Origin: Metallyticus violacea
Taxonomy: Eukaryota > Arthropoda > Insecta > Mantodea > Metallyticidae
Direction of reading: 5' to 3'
Assembly (NCBI GenBank): GCA_030762175.1
Contig: CM060831.1
Span: 5,471,001-5,535,000, forward strand
Length of the DNA stretch: 64,000 nt
The notes under the pieces were generated by a model. It worked only from the letters and a program-made list of their open reading frames with translations. It was not told the origin of the DNA and ran no database searches. This document shows, in pieces, positions 1-11,799 of the stretch (position 1 is its first letter; every line of letters begins with the position of its first letter). The position numbers and the translations under genes were made by a program.

Positions 1-36
1 CAATTGGTCTTGGGTCATTCTCATTTACCCACACAC

Positions 37-303
37 CGCCATGGATGGCCGGAGTCGTTAAGGCGCGGATTCGTGAGCGAGAGGATTGTGGTTCAAATCC
101 CGCTAGGACCATCCTCACTGACTGAGATTTTTCCAGGTTTTCTCAGTTCTCATAAATGGTGAAGGCGGGGGGTGTACCCTAAACTTAGGCTTGGAACGTT
201 TCCTTTCTTAAAAAAAGTATTTCACAATATTATTATTTCATTTCATGTATCAGTTTCCACCGCCTGTGGTGCCTCGGTAGTAAAAACGGGCGTTAAACAC
301 TAA
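37..303 (+). repeat. tRNA-derived SINE, family A, copy 1
   Basis: Near full-length copy of the commonest SINE in the window. The head is tRNA-like: an A-box-like GGCCGGAGTCGTTAAGG and a B box GGTTCAAATCC supply the internal RNA polymerase III promoter. The body carries the family hallmarks (a CAGGTTTTCTCAGT block, a CCTAAACTTAGGCTTGGAACG block, the CCGCCTGTGGTGCC block) and ends in the family 3' motif GGGCGTTAAACACTA. It is somewhat diverged, and no clear target-site duplication was seen. It abuts the mariner remnant that follows. Confidence 0.85.
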
Positions 304-317
304 TAAAAACTCCTACA

Positions 318-870
318 CTAGTTCTGAGATTTATTTCGGGAGATATAGTAATAAAACCAACTTTCATCACCAGTACATATATCTGTCAAACGTTTAGGAC
401 CATTTGGCGAAAATATACTCAGAAGTTTCCTTGCACATTCCTTTCTCCTCTTCATCTCTTCATTGGTTACAGAATGTGGAACACATGTTTTACAGATTTT
501 TCGCAGGTTTAAATGTTCATGGAGTATACTATCAATGCTACCAACATTGATACTCGTTTCCATATTTATAATTTCAACAGTAATATGTCGATTTTCCTCC
601 ATCAAGTTCCTCTGTTTTTGAATTGTTCTCTCGTTCACAGCTTCCTGAGGCCGGTCAGAGCGAGGGTTGTCTTTCAAAGTCCCTTGTATTTCTTCAAATA
701 ATGGAATCCATCTTGCAATATATCATATCAACACACTTTATCACCATAAACAGTTACCAAGTATTTGTGGATTTTTTTCACCTGCTTATAGCATGTGAAA
801 ATATAGAATGTAAAGTTTTCTTTAGAAATATTCATGATTTTTCACACAGAACTGAACTCGACAGTAACTA
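318..870 (-). pseudogene. mariner transposase remnant, N-terminal half
   Basis: Read on the minus strand, the segment begins near 870 with a mariner-type helix-turn-helix start (MNISKENFTFYIFTCYKQ) and continues, after frame breaks, into a stretch with the linker and second DNA-binding region. It ends at TGDESWFYYY, the block holding the first catalytic Asp of mariner transposases. The DDD catalytic core beyond that block is missing; the sequence runs into family A SINE material near 310. It is a 5' half only and cannot be functional. Confidence 0.75.
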
Positions 871-1894
871 TGCAAGTGTTAATTTGCACTTGTGCATATT
901 TTGATAGCTTAAAGCCGATCGTTGCCAGCTGCATTTTGTATACATTACTGTCGAACAATGGATAGGCTGGTTACTAAACTTTTTGAATATCTCTTGTACC
1001 CTCCTGCCACAGCTTCATGCATAAATCATTACAATGCAGTCATTTGTATTCTGTCAAATAGCATGGGGGTTTCACCCTTTCACCAGATAATGAAAACACC
1101 AGCATATAATATATTCATTTTCCAACCATCTCTTATGTTTTCTCTAAAATAATTCTCATAAATTTACTTTATGTCATTTTTTCTTCCGATAATCTCATCC
1201 GGTTCTGATCTTTACGTGTTGTCCTCTCGAGAAACGATTTGATTGCAGGATTAATGAGCATTATGACTAAACTTCCATGGTAAGATCTTCAGATCACAAA
1301 GTAAAGGAAGTTATCACGTGGAGTTCAACATTCTTGGCAGCTTTCTCTTTGATGTTTCTCAGTCGGTGACAATATTTGCATTGGAGAATTAGACCACCCG
1401 TTTCGATGAAAGCGAATACAACTTTTGGCATGAGACTGCAACAACACAGTGAAGCAGATTTAGATATTTTGTATGTTGATCACACTGTAGTTTTGGAGAA
1501 TAATTTTAATTGAAATGTGTATTTTCTCATGCAGGTTTTATTAGGATTAAAATTGAAAGTATATAATTTTATAGCTGTCGTTCTGCTCTATAGGATTTTA
1601 TGCAACTATTCAAAAAGACTGCAAATAGTAATTTTTATGCTCATGAATAATGAAAATAATTTATTTTACGCCAAATTTTAAACAATATATGAAAGAAAGG
1701 TGCCTGAAGCAACATAGAGGAGGTGAAAATGGAATAAATGTGGAAAAATTGACAGTTTCCCTTCATTTCATCTCGTCAAATAAAAATCTCAAACGTTCGG
1801 TATGAAATATTTTTGTAAAGATGCTATGCACAGGGGTTTATCGGCAACCAGGATAGCATAGCTGTACTGAGTGTGTAGTGCTCTTAGGTACGCT
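871..1894. other. unassigned AT-rich DNA
   Basis: No recognisable gene or element. Only short random-looking reading frames are present, none with a family motif. A minus-strand stretch near 1250-1480 is less AT-rich, but it has stops and no recognisable domain. Confidence 0.5.
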
Positions 1895-2165
1895 GATGGT
1901 TTCAAAAACACCGAACTTTTTATTTATTGGGTTTATTTACGGACGCTCTTTAACATCTCAGGTAATAAGCGCCTCATTCGAATCAGGGCGTGAAACGGTC
2001 GATAAATTTTGCTCAGAGGCCTCTTCTTTCAGGCTTGAGGTTCTTTTACGTGCCGTAAATCTACGACATGGACCCACGGCTTTACTGCCCGTCCTAAGGA
2101 ACATATAGGATTTTTACGTCCGAAATAATCTTAGGTTTACGAGACAAGTATCACGACTACCAGGA
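1895..2165 (-). repeat. tRNA-derived SINE, family B, copy 1
   Basis: Minus-strand copy of a second SINE family, recognised by alignment with the copy at 57585-57870. Shared blocks include CCTCAAGCCTGAAAGAAG, GAGGCCTCTGAGCAAAATT and CTGAGATGTTAAAGAGCG, ending in CGTCCGTAAATAAACCC. The tRNA-like head starts at 2165 with TCCTGG. About 25 bp are missing across the B-box region compared with the other copy, so this copy has probably lost its internal promoter. Confidence 0.75.
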
Positions 2166-3700
2166 ATGACAAAACGAACGTCAAATTAGCAGTTGCGAAA
2201 TCTTGAGAAACGAACACTATATGCTGTTGGCAATGTTTGAATTTTGGTCTCCATTCTCAAATTTAACAAAAATTACAAAATATACGCAATTTTTACATTA
2301 AACATAAGGCATAATTGTGAAGCGTGTGTAAAGAGTTACAGCTAAAGTTGATATCCCTGTTTTAAAGCTGCAAGACACTAAGTGAAAGAAGCGTGTGTAA
2401 TAAATCTTGAGAACATATCTAGTCTTCAACTCTTAACTACGGAATGTGCCGCACTTGTCTTTTTTATGTCTATATTTTTGGCAATACATTCTGGACAGTT
2501 TATATAACGAAGTGTCTCACAGCGTGTAGTTAATTGCGCGCACTTAGCAGCAATGCTGACTGATGTAGAAAGCAATAAACGCCGAATTATGTCTCCAGCG
2601 CTTACTGTTGGCCGTAAAAGCAAACGGCGACACAGTAGTAAAGATGTTGAACAGGCAGAAGCGGCACCCATCAATAACACTACGGCGTCCCAAAGCCTGC
2701 TGTGAAATATTACACCGATACACGGCCTTCTTTATTAAATTACATAGTGTTCCGTTTTTATCGCTAATCCTAGCCGAGCTTCCAATCTACTACCTTATCT
2801 GTATATTGTTCGACAAATGAGTGTGGATGTTGTGAAATAGACCTTTAATATGTCTTCCCAAGCCTCGTATTGTTTGACAAGTGTGGTATATTTCCATGAA
2901 AGTGCGAAAAACAGCATCATCGCTGGCGAGAGCGATTCCATGATAAGACTTTAGGAAAAATTTCAGACAGATGTTAAGTTTTTCGTCCTGTTCTTTTATA
3001 TCTGGTTTTATGGCCATAGTATTGAACCCGGGACACACCCACAGTCTTTAGAGGTGTGCTCGGAATTCTCTGTTTATTTCATAGAGATAAGTCGTTTAAA
3101 AATGGCACTCAGTATACTTTTTTAAACACACACTTTTTGTTATCTTGTTAAAATCTTCTAACAGCCCTCTTTATATCATCCAACTCTGGCAACAATTAAG
3201 TGCTCTTTTTTGTTCTGATGAAGGTTGAGGTAATTCTGTTTCCATGGAAGGGATCTCATCTTTCTTTCAGTGAGCGGTTCAAGCGGGCTACTCATCGACA
3301 GATTGCAAATAACACGTTCAAGGAAGCTGAACTAATTCCAGAGGAAAGGGGGTGATGTTCCATTGTTTGCATCTGACTCCTGTCAGTGGGGGTACCAGCT
3401 GCACTCTTCTTTATATTGTTATGTTGATAAGATAAACAATCGTATTACCACATCACGAGAAGGTAAATGCCAAACGGAAAGAATTATTTACCAAATTGAT
3501 TACTGCGCACTCGCAGAGCCTGCTCCCCTCCCGTTCACATACCTGCGAAATATTCGCAGAGCTCATTCGTAATTTTTGGATGCGTGACTGCAATAATACT
3601 TTTAATTTAAGACCTTAACAATAAATCTCATTATTTATTCCGGACTCAATTATTAAACGCCATCATTGATTATTAACGTCTCCCCATGCCACACCATGAC
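2166..3700. other. unassigned DNA
   Basis: Nothing recognised. Two minus-strand reading frames (2426-2680 and 2790-3038) have mixed amino-acid composition but no motif I can name. The second contains a D/E/K-rich segment and could be a fragment of an old element. A short block near 3660-3700 (TTATTAACGTCTCCCCATGCCACA) resembles sequence at about 5265-5300 and 5985-6010, hinting at a third, unnamed dispersed repeat. Confidence 0.4.
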
Positions 3701-3739
3701 TTGGTTTGATATTAAAGAGAGAAAGTCAGTCTTGTAACC

Positions 3740-4470
3740 TACTTTATGTCACCTCAAAGTTCAAAGCACTTGCCCCAACGTTTCTCCGGGTTCGTGATTC
3801 CCTCTTCGAAGTCCTCAAAAAACTCGTTTATCTGTTGTATTATTTCCTTGTTTTACTTAAATTTGTGTTAGGAAAGTTTTGAGCTGGAAACAGATGGTAA
3901 TCCAAAGAGGCGAAATCAAGTGTGCATGGTGGATGCAGAAGTATTTCAAATCGTAGTTCATTCAATTTGTCCTGAGCGAAGCGGCTACAATATACAGGAG
4001 AATTTCATTGTGAAACAACCTTCAGTCTCTTCAAACGTGATGTGAAATATTCTTCAATAATGGTTTTCACCTTCTCCAAGTGGTCAATCAAGAAAATTCC
4101 TTTTGCGTCCGAAAAAACTGAAGCCATCACCTTTCCAGCGGATGGAATCCATTTCGCCTTAGACTGAAGTTTCGTTTGCGGCATGTAGTAATGAATCCAG
4201 GTTTCGTTCATAGTCACAAAACGCTGTAAAAATCGGTTGGATTCTTCAACATTTCCAAACAGTCGCTCAATGTTCGCATGCGCAGTACGGAGTAATCAGA
4301 CGCGGCGCAAAGTGTTTTCACGTGTAGTCATGATCGCTAGGTTGAGAGGCGTATGGCATCTTCTTACTCACATTATCTCACTCGCCTGCCAGCCGAAACA
4401 ATGTCAAGGACTTTGTGAATGATTTCTGTCCTCACAGTTGATTTGGAGCTCCAGTACTTGGAACATCTTA
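3740..4470 (-). pseudogene. mariner transposase remnant, catalytic half
   Basis: Read on the minus strand, the clearest block is MNETWIHYYMPQTKLQSKAK (from about 4217 downward), the mariner region around the first catalytic Asp. Here the Asp is replaced by Asn. It continues through a PSAGKVMASVFSDAKGIFLIDH block and, after frameshifts, to HPPCTLDFASLDYHLF, the degenerate third-Asp region, then to a truncated C-terminus near 3740. With stops, frameshifts and Asp-to-Asn at a catalytic position it is dead. A related 3' fragment lies at 45430-45640. Confidence 0.75.
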
Positions 4471-5520
4471 AATGCTTGTTCATCTTATTTACCCAAAGTC
4501 GAACTGTTTCATAGGAAGGGCATGCATCACCCAATGTAGCCCAAATCCTTTCATTAATTTCCTGTGCTGCTTTTCCTTCCAGAAAAGAGAATTAAGTTAC
4601 TCAAAGAATTTCAACCTTATCCATTTTTCACTGTCACTTGAAACGTTTGTGTTTAAACAAGGAACTGACACCAAAATTACCTGTGACCGTATAATATTAC
4701 TGTTTAGTGTGCAAAGCAAGCTATTTATTAAATCATCCTCGTAAATTGAATTTATATTTAATTATTGTTATTTTCAACCAAAAATTAATATGTCCACTTC
4801 TGAAACAAAAGCTAAAAATGCCCAACGTACTATTTATAATATCTCATGATATTTTGCACGAAATTGAATATAATTAAAAATAATTTGTTATATACTCACA
4901 AAATATTAATGGTATTCAGATGAAAAGTGTCTGTCCCTTTCACTTCCTGTAAATACACACTGTTTATAGTATCGTGGCTACAGACACATTTACCGGGATA
5001 GATTGGTAATACCGTCGGTTTTCATCGCCATCCTTCGTGAAAAGAGGCGTGACTTGCTCCAGTCAAAGCGCTGTGTGTAACGTTAAGTTTTTTCCTTACC
5101 AAAATTCCCAAACGTTGCATTTATACGCATGCGCGGAGTTTAGCTTAGCTTTTTCTGTTTCAGACACACCAGACGAGCGTGCAATTAGATCGCGATTGTT
5201 GAATTCAAGAATAGTTTACTGTTACAATAATGGTGGGTATCTTTATTAGTATTTTAATTATTAAGCCTTATTATTAACTCCCCATATACCACAATATGAC
5301 GCAAGTATAAAGGGCGGAAATAAGAATGTTGGGGTTACAATGAGGAACTGAAGACAAACTACCTGTCGTTGTAAACTCTGCCCCCCTCCCATGTGAGATG
5401 GTTCGTAGCAATTCTTGACGTGTTGTAAGATCAGGAAGATATTATTCACTGTCACCGCAAGGAGATATTTGAAGAGCTTCACAACGATCATAAATTGTTC
5501 ATTGCTGATCATTCCTGCCA
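4471..5520. other. unassigned DNA
   Basis: AT-rich with no gene recognised. Several short blocks (for example ACGCATGCGCGGAG near 5126) recur with changes near 5850 (CGTATGCGCAGAGC), which suggests old dispersed repeat material. No terminal inverted repeat was found by eye. Confidence 0.4.
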
Positions 5521-5521
5521 T

Positions 5522-5614
5522 CCTTACCAAGTTTATAATTTCAGTTCGTGTATCATCAGTGGCCACTGCCTGTGTTGCCTCAGCAGTTAAAACGGGCGTT
5601 AAACACTGGTAAAA
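5522..5614 (+). repeat. SINE family A, 3' fragment
   Basis: Only the 3' third of the family A SINE is present: the degenerate CCCAATTTATCATTTCATCTC block, TATCATCAGTGGCCACTGCC, and the terminal AAAACGGGCGTTAAACACT. The tRNA head and middle are absent, so this is a 5'-truncated copy. Confidence 0.75.
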
Positions 5615-6590
5615 AATCACCATCCCTAACCAAAATGAAATGAAAACGAGGAAACAATGTTACCGAAGTAATCTCTGAAAACACAAACACCCCTAAATTT
5701 AATTATCTCATTTTATTAACTCATGTTGGCCGTCGTCGAGATGGTCCATCCCGCAGCTGATGATGTAGCGTCCTCTATCTGTATCTCTCTGAACTCCCGA
5801 GCTCGACTCTCTGGAAAAAACCGTTGAAGCTCAACGCATATTCACATTACGCGTATGCGCAGAGCTAGCCTTCTCTCAAGTTCAAACACGCAACTGTCAC
5901 GTGGAACGAATCTACCGCCTTTGTACGTGGCCGTTAATATGACACTACGTTGCCAATCCCCCTTATTATGAACAATGCTTCATGATTAAGCCCCCCATAA
6001 GCTACAATTTTCTAAAGACAGCTGTATACACCGATATTAAAAATATATCCTTTTGATATATCCACTGGCAAACAAGAAAGTTAAAATACTAGCAATAAAA
6101 AAATATAACAGAAAATTACAATAAAATAAAAAGCCAGAGAAGTGGATACAGAAATTACAAAAGGAAATGGAGAAAAGGATTAACAAACAAAAACATAACT
6201 GCCATCTATCTAAACCACAACGAATTACCTCTATAATTTACAACAGTGTGCCAATCTGCTAATACCGGTCGACATAACAACTGACCACAAATTAATGGCT
6301 AACACTGTAATAATGTCACCCGTCTACGGCTAAGGTTTTATGGCCTGGGGCTCGCATGAACCCCTTACAAGCCCCTGAACATACAAAAAGAAATTCTGTA
6401 ACCCCGTTAAAACCTGTAACTATATTGCTGTCAGGAAAGAAACACATCAATCCTACTATAAAACAAAAGTTTAATGCACTTAACAATTGGTTTGTTTGTG
6501 TGTTGTAAATGTTTAAACTGAATTCTACACGCTAAAGGTGGTGTTTAACCATTCTGTCCCTAATTTTCTCTAGTGTTCAAACTAATTAAT
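5615..6590. other. unassigned DNA
   Basis: No gene recognised. The stretch 5730-5930 is less AT-rich and contains two short runs similar to 5120-5200, while 6000-6300 is A-rich. Nothing else stands out. Confidence 0.4.
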
Positions 6591-7330
6591 ATATGAGGGT
6601 GGTTTAGTAATATTTCTCAGCCTTAGGAAAACACACACACACACACACCAAAAACACAAACTTTGTGACTGAACATTTTTTTTATTTTAAAGTTCAACAT
6701 AGTCACCTTTTAACACGACCGCCACGGGTGGCCGAGGTCGTTAAGGCACGGACTCGTGAGCGGGAGGTCTGCGGTTCGAATCCCGCCAGGACCGTCCTCC
6801 CTGACTGGGGTTTTTTCCAGGTTTTCCTCAGTCTTCATAACTGGCAAATGCCGGGGAGGTACCTAAACTTAGGCCTGGAACGCTTCCTTCCTTAAAAAAA
6901 AAAAAAATCCTTTCCCAATTTATCATTTCATCTCATGTATCATCAGTGTTCATCGCCTGTGGTGCCTCAGTAGTAAAAACGGGCGTTAAACACTACTCAA
7001 AAAAAAAAAAAACCTTTTAACACTATACATTTAGACCAACGATATTCTGGTTTCTTTATATCTTCAGTATAAAATTGTTTTTTCCAATTCTGCAAAATAA
7101 GCGTTTGTTTGACGTAGGTCTACATATTTGAGGTAAATCTCTGTTCAGCGAGTCAATTTTTCAGATTTGGGAAGAGGGAAAAGTCACTGGGAGCCGAATC
7201 TGGTGGCTATGGTGCATGTAACAGCAATTCAAAATGCAAGTTATGCAACTTCGCGATCGCAATTGAAGAAGTGACGGCTGGTGCATTGTCTTGGTGGAAA
7301 AGAAAAGTTTACTTTCACATATTATGTATA
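6591..7330 (-). pseudogene. mariner transposase remnant split by a SINE
   Basis: Minus-strand C-terminal part of a mariner transposase. Reading down from 7330, the region that should hold the second Asp block is recognisable but frameshifted. It is followed by a leucine/proline segment in the usual place of the third Asp and then the tail ending near 7020. After the inserted SINE (6717-7011) the tail resumes at 6704 and runs to about 6662. A possible inverted-repeat end, TATGAGGGTGGTTTAGTAA, lies at 6591. Stops and frameshifts are frequent. Confidence 0.65.
6717..7011 (+). mobile_element. SINE family A, full-length insertion with perfect target-site duplication
   Basis: Complete family A SINE: head CCGCCACGGGTGGCCGAGG, B box GGTTCGAATCCC, body, 3' end GGGCGTTAAACACTA and an A tail. 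It is flanked by a perfect 12 bp direct repeat, ACCTTTTAACAC, at 6705-6716 and 7012-7023. The duplication splits the tail of a mariner remnant whose sequence resumes on the far side. This is the cleanest evidence in the window for LINE-assisted SINE retrotransposition, and it shows the SINE is younger than the mariner. Confidence 0.92.
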
Positions 7331-7379
7331 TATTTAACTGCGATTGGGTTTGCGCCAGGTGGCAGTGAAGAATAAAACG

Positions 7380-8055
7380 ATTTTTTACTGTTAAATACAT
7401 AAAGAAATCAGAACTTAATAAAATACATGCTAACCAAGAATTAAATAAATAAATCTAATTTAAATACATGGAGAACAAAATTTACACATAAATACATACC
7501 AGTTAATTTAATTAAACATATTTTGCCTAACTAAAAACATTCAATTCAGTTAAACACCCTAGTTAAATACGTCAAACTAATTAAATGCATATTAAATTAA
7601 TTTCACACATATTAAATTCAGATTCATATTTATTCACCATAAGAACTTGTACAAATGTTTGACTTCGTCAAAATAGTAAGACTGTGTACATGTATAAAAT
7701 ATGATCATAGATGTGATAATACAATAAAAATACAGTATACTGGCACATTCTGATTATTGCAGAGTGGCAGCTGTATTCTTGAAAGAAGACCATCATCTCC
7801 ATTTTGGCGTCTTGGCTCCTGTGTACAGAAAACAGAGTAACACAGTATCTCCACCGCAGCAGTATATAAATGTATGTAAATAACTTAGTTACATACATTT
7901 CACCTAACTAAAAACATTCAGTCTAGTTAAACGCCCGTCAACCTAGTTAAATATGTCAAATAATTAAATACATATCAATTTAATTTACATTTTAACTTAA
8001 TTAAATACATTTATAAAATCAAATTATCAAATATAATTCAGCATATTTAAGCCTA
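7380..8055. repeat. AT-rich segment bounded by a duplicated block of about 95 bp
   Basis: The block at about 7523-7617 (containing CCTAACTAAAAACATTCA and GTTAAATACGTCAAACTAATT) recurs at about 7898-7995 (CCTAACTAAAAACATTCA, GTTAAATATGTCAAATAATT) in the same orientation. The surroundings are rich in TTAAATACAT-like words. The 280 bp between the two blocks shares neither sequence nor the word bias. No gene is present. This could be a diverged minisatellite or a long-repeat pair around an insertion. Confidence 0.6.
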
Positions 8056-8249
8056 GACACTTATCAGCTTGAATAATAACGGATCATCGAGAAGTACCTC
8101 CGCATCTCTTATGTAATCAAGATTCCCCCAGGTATAGGAATTCAAGTAGCAGTACTGGCGAGCGTATGTTTATAATATCGCGCTAATTAAGAAATCTGAT
8201 AGTTTCCCGTATGCAATTCATGAAAGCTATACATAATATGAAACTCACT

Positions 8250-8460
8250 TGCTAAAGAAGATGTTGAAAATGTTTACCCTTTTCTTGAAGACACAAATTA
8301 CCTCGTTTTAATTTATTTTCAAAATCTGTAATTAAGATCTATCTGAAATTTCTGCCAGTGTTTCGTCTGTTAAGACACTCGGCCTACCATTTCTTTGCAG
8401 CATCTTGCTTGAAACCTGTCTCTGAAAATTATTAATTAAAAAAAGCACAGTATCTCAGTG
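8250..8460 (-). pseudogene. possible DNA-binding fragment of a DDE transposase
   Basis: On the minus strand one frame reads GRPSVLTDETLAEISDR, which resembles the helix-turn-helix linker of the Tc1/IS630-like transposases that carry R-x-x-VLT-E/D-x-x-L-x-E-I. The frame breaks on both sides and no catalytic block is attached. This is a weak, motif-only call. Another copy of such an element may be represented at 41080-41720. Confidence 0.3.
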
Positions 8461-8884
8461 TGGCAATTTGGAATTCTGAAACTTACAAATGAAATGTTGT
8501 TTGATTTTCACGTTCACCAAAAACATTTTCACTAGAAACACACGTTCTTACATAGAGTACATTTTTATTGCTGTTTCACCTCACACACACACACACCAAC
8601 TTCACCTACAAGTCACGACTAACAATAGCCACCCTTACTTAGCAGTCGACGCTTTACCTGCCGGTTGCTGTGGAATGCGGAAATGTAGGTCAAATGCAGG
8701 AATACCAACTGTTCCTCGAGAGATAACCATCCGCAAGGTGCGGAGGAAGATTTCGATAACCCGTTTTTATAAACAAGCTAAGGGAAGCTAGTTAATTAAA
8801 TGCAATAAGGAGTTAAAGAACAGTTCAAGTAGTTCGAGAAAAACTAAAATTTGAACACTAATTACATTCATATCTACTTGTATC

Positions 8885-9620
8885 AATTAAATATTTATAC
8901 ACACACAATTTTGGGTTACTTTTAAATTTTGTTAGAGAAGAACAAATCTCAAAGACAACTGCAGGTAATTCATTGTAGTCATTTATGATTTCATTTACGA
9001 AAGAGAATTTACCTACCTTCTCTCTCTGTTGCCTATATTTTATTTTAAAACTATGATCGTTCCTACAAGAGTATTACGTTTTTGTAATCTAGTTATGATA
9101 TCCCTCCATGCATTTTGTTCTGTATGCCTTTTGTATAATGACGTTATCCTCGCTTTTTTATGTCTCTCTGCTGGTAACCCTCAACCTAATATTTTAACAT
9201 TTTAGTTCGTTTATATCTTTTAAAGAATTTTGCTGCTCTAAGCTGGGCTTTCTAGGATATTTATTTCATATATTCTTTATAGATCCCAACAAGCTACTCC
9301 ATATTCCATTAAGGGCCGAATTAAAGACAAATAAGCTATTACATACGCTTTTGGACTAACTTTTTTTTATTATTCTCGTAGAAAAGTGTAACGCCCCTTC
9401 AATACTTTCCTCGTAACACTATCAATTTGTTCGTCCCATGCAAGTTTAGAGCTTAAATTAACTTCTAAGTATTTACAGAAGTTTTCCTGGAGAATTTCTA
9501 CTTTATCAAATTTATAATTAAAATTGATTCATCCTCGGCTTTTACAAAATGTTGTTTTACTCTAAGAACCATTTATTTTCAACCAATGTTTAACAGCGAA
9601 TTCCACACTGTTTTCGGTAT
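8885..9620 (-). pseudogene. non-LTR retrotransposon (LINE) reverse transcriptase, C-terminal region
   Basis: Minus-strand reading gives, in order, the post-catalytic reverse transcriptase blocks of a jockey/CR1/I-like LINE: a KYLEVNLSSKLAWDEQIDSV segment, then a KVSPKAYVIAYLSLIRP segment, then PLMEYGVACWDL, and a basic tail with NAWRDIITRL and YKRHTEQNAW. The catalytic (Y/F)ADD box is not included. Several stops break the frame. The upstream end at about 9620 abuts the inverted repeat of a mariner element, so the mariner inserted into or beside this LINE. Confidence 0.75.
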
Positions 9621-9630
9621 GTATATACTA

Positions 9631-10639
9631 GGGCTGTTCAAAAAAGAACTGTCGTATTTTTTTTTACAACATGCCTTTATTCATCCTCATAATTTTGATA
9701 ATCTTTCTCAAAGTAACCCCTTAGATGAAATGCACCTCCCCCAGCTTGTGGTGATGGAAAATGCTTCCCACGAAGGTATTTCTTCAATTAGGGAAAAAGG
9801 TACACGGGGCTAAATCTGTACTATAGGAAAAGTGAAGGACACACTTTTACATTGAATTTTATGGAACAACATTTGCGATGTGCGGTCGTGCATTATCGTG
9901 GTGCATCATCCAACTTGTTTTATGGGAATATGCCCTTACAGAACTTTCAGGACATCGGTTTAGCACTGCCTAGTTACAGTTGTGGTGCAGGTACGTTATA
10001 TTGGTAAACCATTCCTTGAATACGAAAAATGAGATGACCATAACTTTCCTAACAGAAGCAACCACTTTTGCATTTTTTTAAATGTATTCTGTTTGCTCTC
10101 AGGATCAAAGTGATGTAACCAAGTTTCATCAGCAATCTTGGAACCGACCGTTCACAAACACCTCTCACGTGCAACTTTTCAGTTACCAACTGTGGGTGGG
10201 ACCAAGTGAAAATATCAGAATTTCTGAAAGAGTGCTTAGTGTTATTAGACAATCCTCCTTCACAATGTCAGCAGCGGTGTTAATGTTTTCTTCGATTAGA
10301 GCACAAACTGGAGCGTCGGGTTTCACCTTGCTTTGAAACTGATTATCTCCCCTCTTTAATTATTTTAAAGCTTCTTCGAACCGTGCTGTAAGGTTGAACA
10401 AACTCTCCATAGGTCTCAACTGAAGATTTGATAGCCCCCCCCCCCAAAAAAAAACTCAGAAATTCAGGCCAGCGCATCGTTTTATTACGTATCACCCTCG
10501 TTTTATTTTAGGCGGAACTGAACATATCACAACTTGCACACTTATAAACGTGTACATTATACTTTAAGCTATGAAGTTACATTTTAGTGGCAGAAAGTAT
10601 GCGTTAAAAATTTTATGAATATTCTTTATTGATCAGCCC
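9631..10639 (-). mobile_element. mariner-like element with both terminal inverted repeats
   Basis: Ends: GGGCTGTTCAAAAAAGAAC at 9631-9649 pairs with the complement of 10621-10639 (16 of 19 match). Inside, on the minus strand, the N-terminal part lies near 10440 and the second-Asp block (WMMHHDNARPHIANVV) near 9880-9915. Frameshifts and stops are frequent, and the first-Asp block is poorly preserved. Related copies are at 28070-29259 (+) and 37123-37430 (-), sharing for example the complement of ACCATTCCTTGAATACGAAA. At about 1.0 kb it is shorter than an intact mariner (about 1.3 kb). Confidence 0.7.
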
Positions 10640-11560
10640 TTGAAATTTGGTACCTAGCGTCAGTGAAAGCCGCAATTTCCTTGCATTTAAAAGGGGCAGG
10701 GGGCTTTGTAAAACATTTAGTAGCGCGTCTTATTTTCATAGCTTAGAACAAAATCAATTGACATCTTGTTATTTAATATTTCAAGTATACCTAAAAAGTT
10801 ATTTCCATTTTCAAGTAAAAAGTTCTATATTACAGGACAGTGTTAAACTTGTTTCTGACACTGTACGTACAGTCTGAGCAAATATAATAAGAAAAACCTA
10901 AGACGGCGAGGAAGATAGAGTTTGTATGTACCGACCGACACATAGCAGTCGGGTGAGTGATTTATGGGGCTACCAGGGCTTCATTAAGTGGGATACAGGC
11001 AGCTGTTGTATCTCAGCTTATCTGGTTACCCTGCACTTGCGGTAAACACTTTACACTGAGATAACGACAGTTCCTTTTGACATCCTCTAAAAGGTAACAG
11101 TCACGTGATATAGCGGTCAATACAAATACGTAAAATATAGTCCATCTTAAAAACGTAACAAGCCATTAAGGGGAGGAGTAATACAGAGAAGGAAAGTCTC
11201 GTAAAATCCAAAAGTATTGGCTATACATTATAGTTTGGAAATCAGCAAATGAAGATAACAGAAGTCATTGAAATCATAATACTCAATGACCAATAAAGAA
11301 AATGTTCTTCATTAGATTCAAGTGAATTTTTCGTTACTAAAAGATAAGAAATGCGGTATCATTTTTAAAAATATGTAATGAAAAATGTCTGATTACAGAT
11401 TAACACAGAACAATAGAAGTTATACTTAATACTATTCTTTTTATCTAAAAATATAAATATACTTTCTATATAATATTCGTATATAATTTTAATTTTCAAA
11501 TTTTTCTATGATTGTTATGTTTTATGTCATTATCTACATAAAATGTATTATTCTAGTAGA
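10640..11560. other. unassigned AT-rich DNA
   Basis: No gene, RNA or named repeat recognised. Short reading frames only. Confidence 0.45.
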
Positions 11561-11568
11561 TTTGAATA

Positions 11569-11798
<230 letters not shown>

Positions 11799-11799
11799 T

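Noticed and set aside
6719..6795. tRNA-Ser/Leu-like gene at SINE heads (also 41, 59055 and others)
   Set aside because: Always followed by the same non-tRNA body and flanked in the best cases by target-site duplications; annotated as SINEs.
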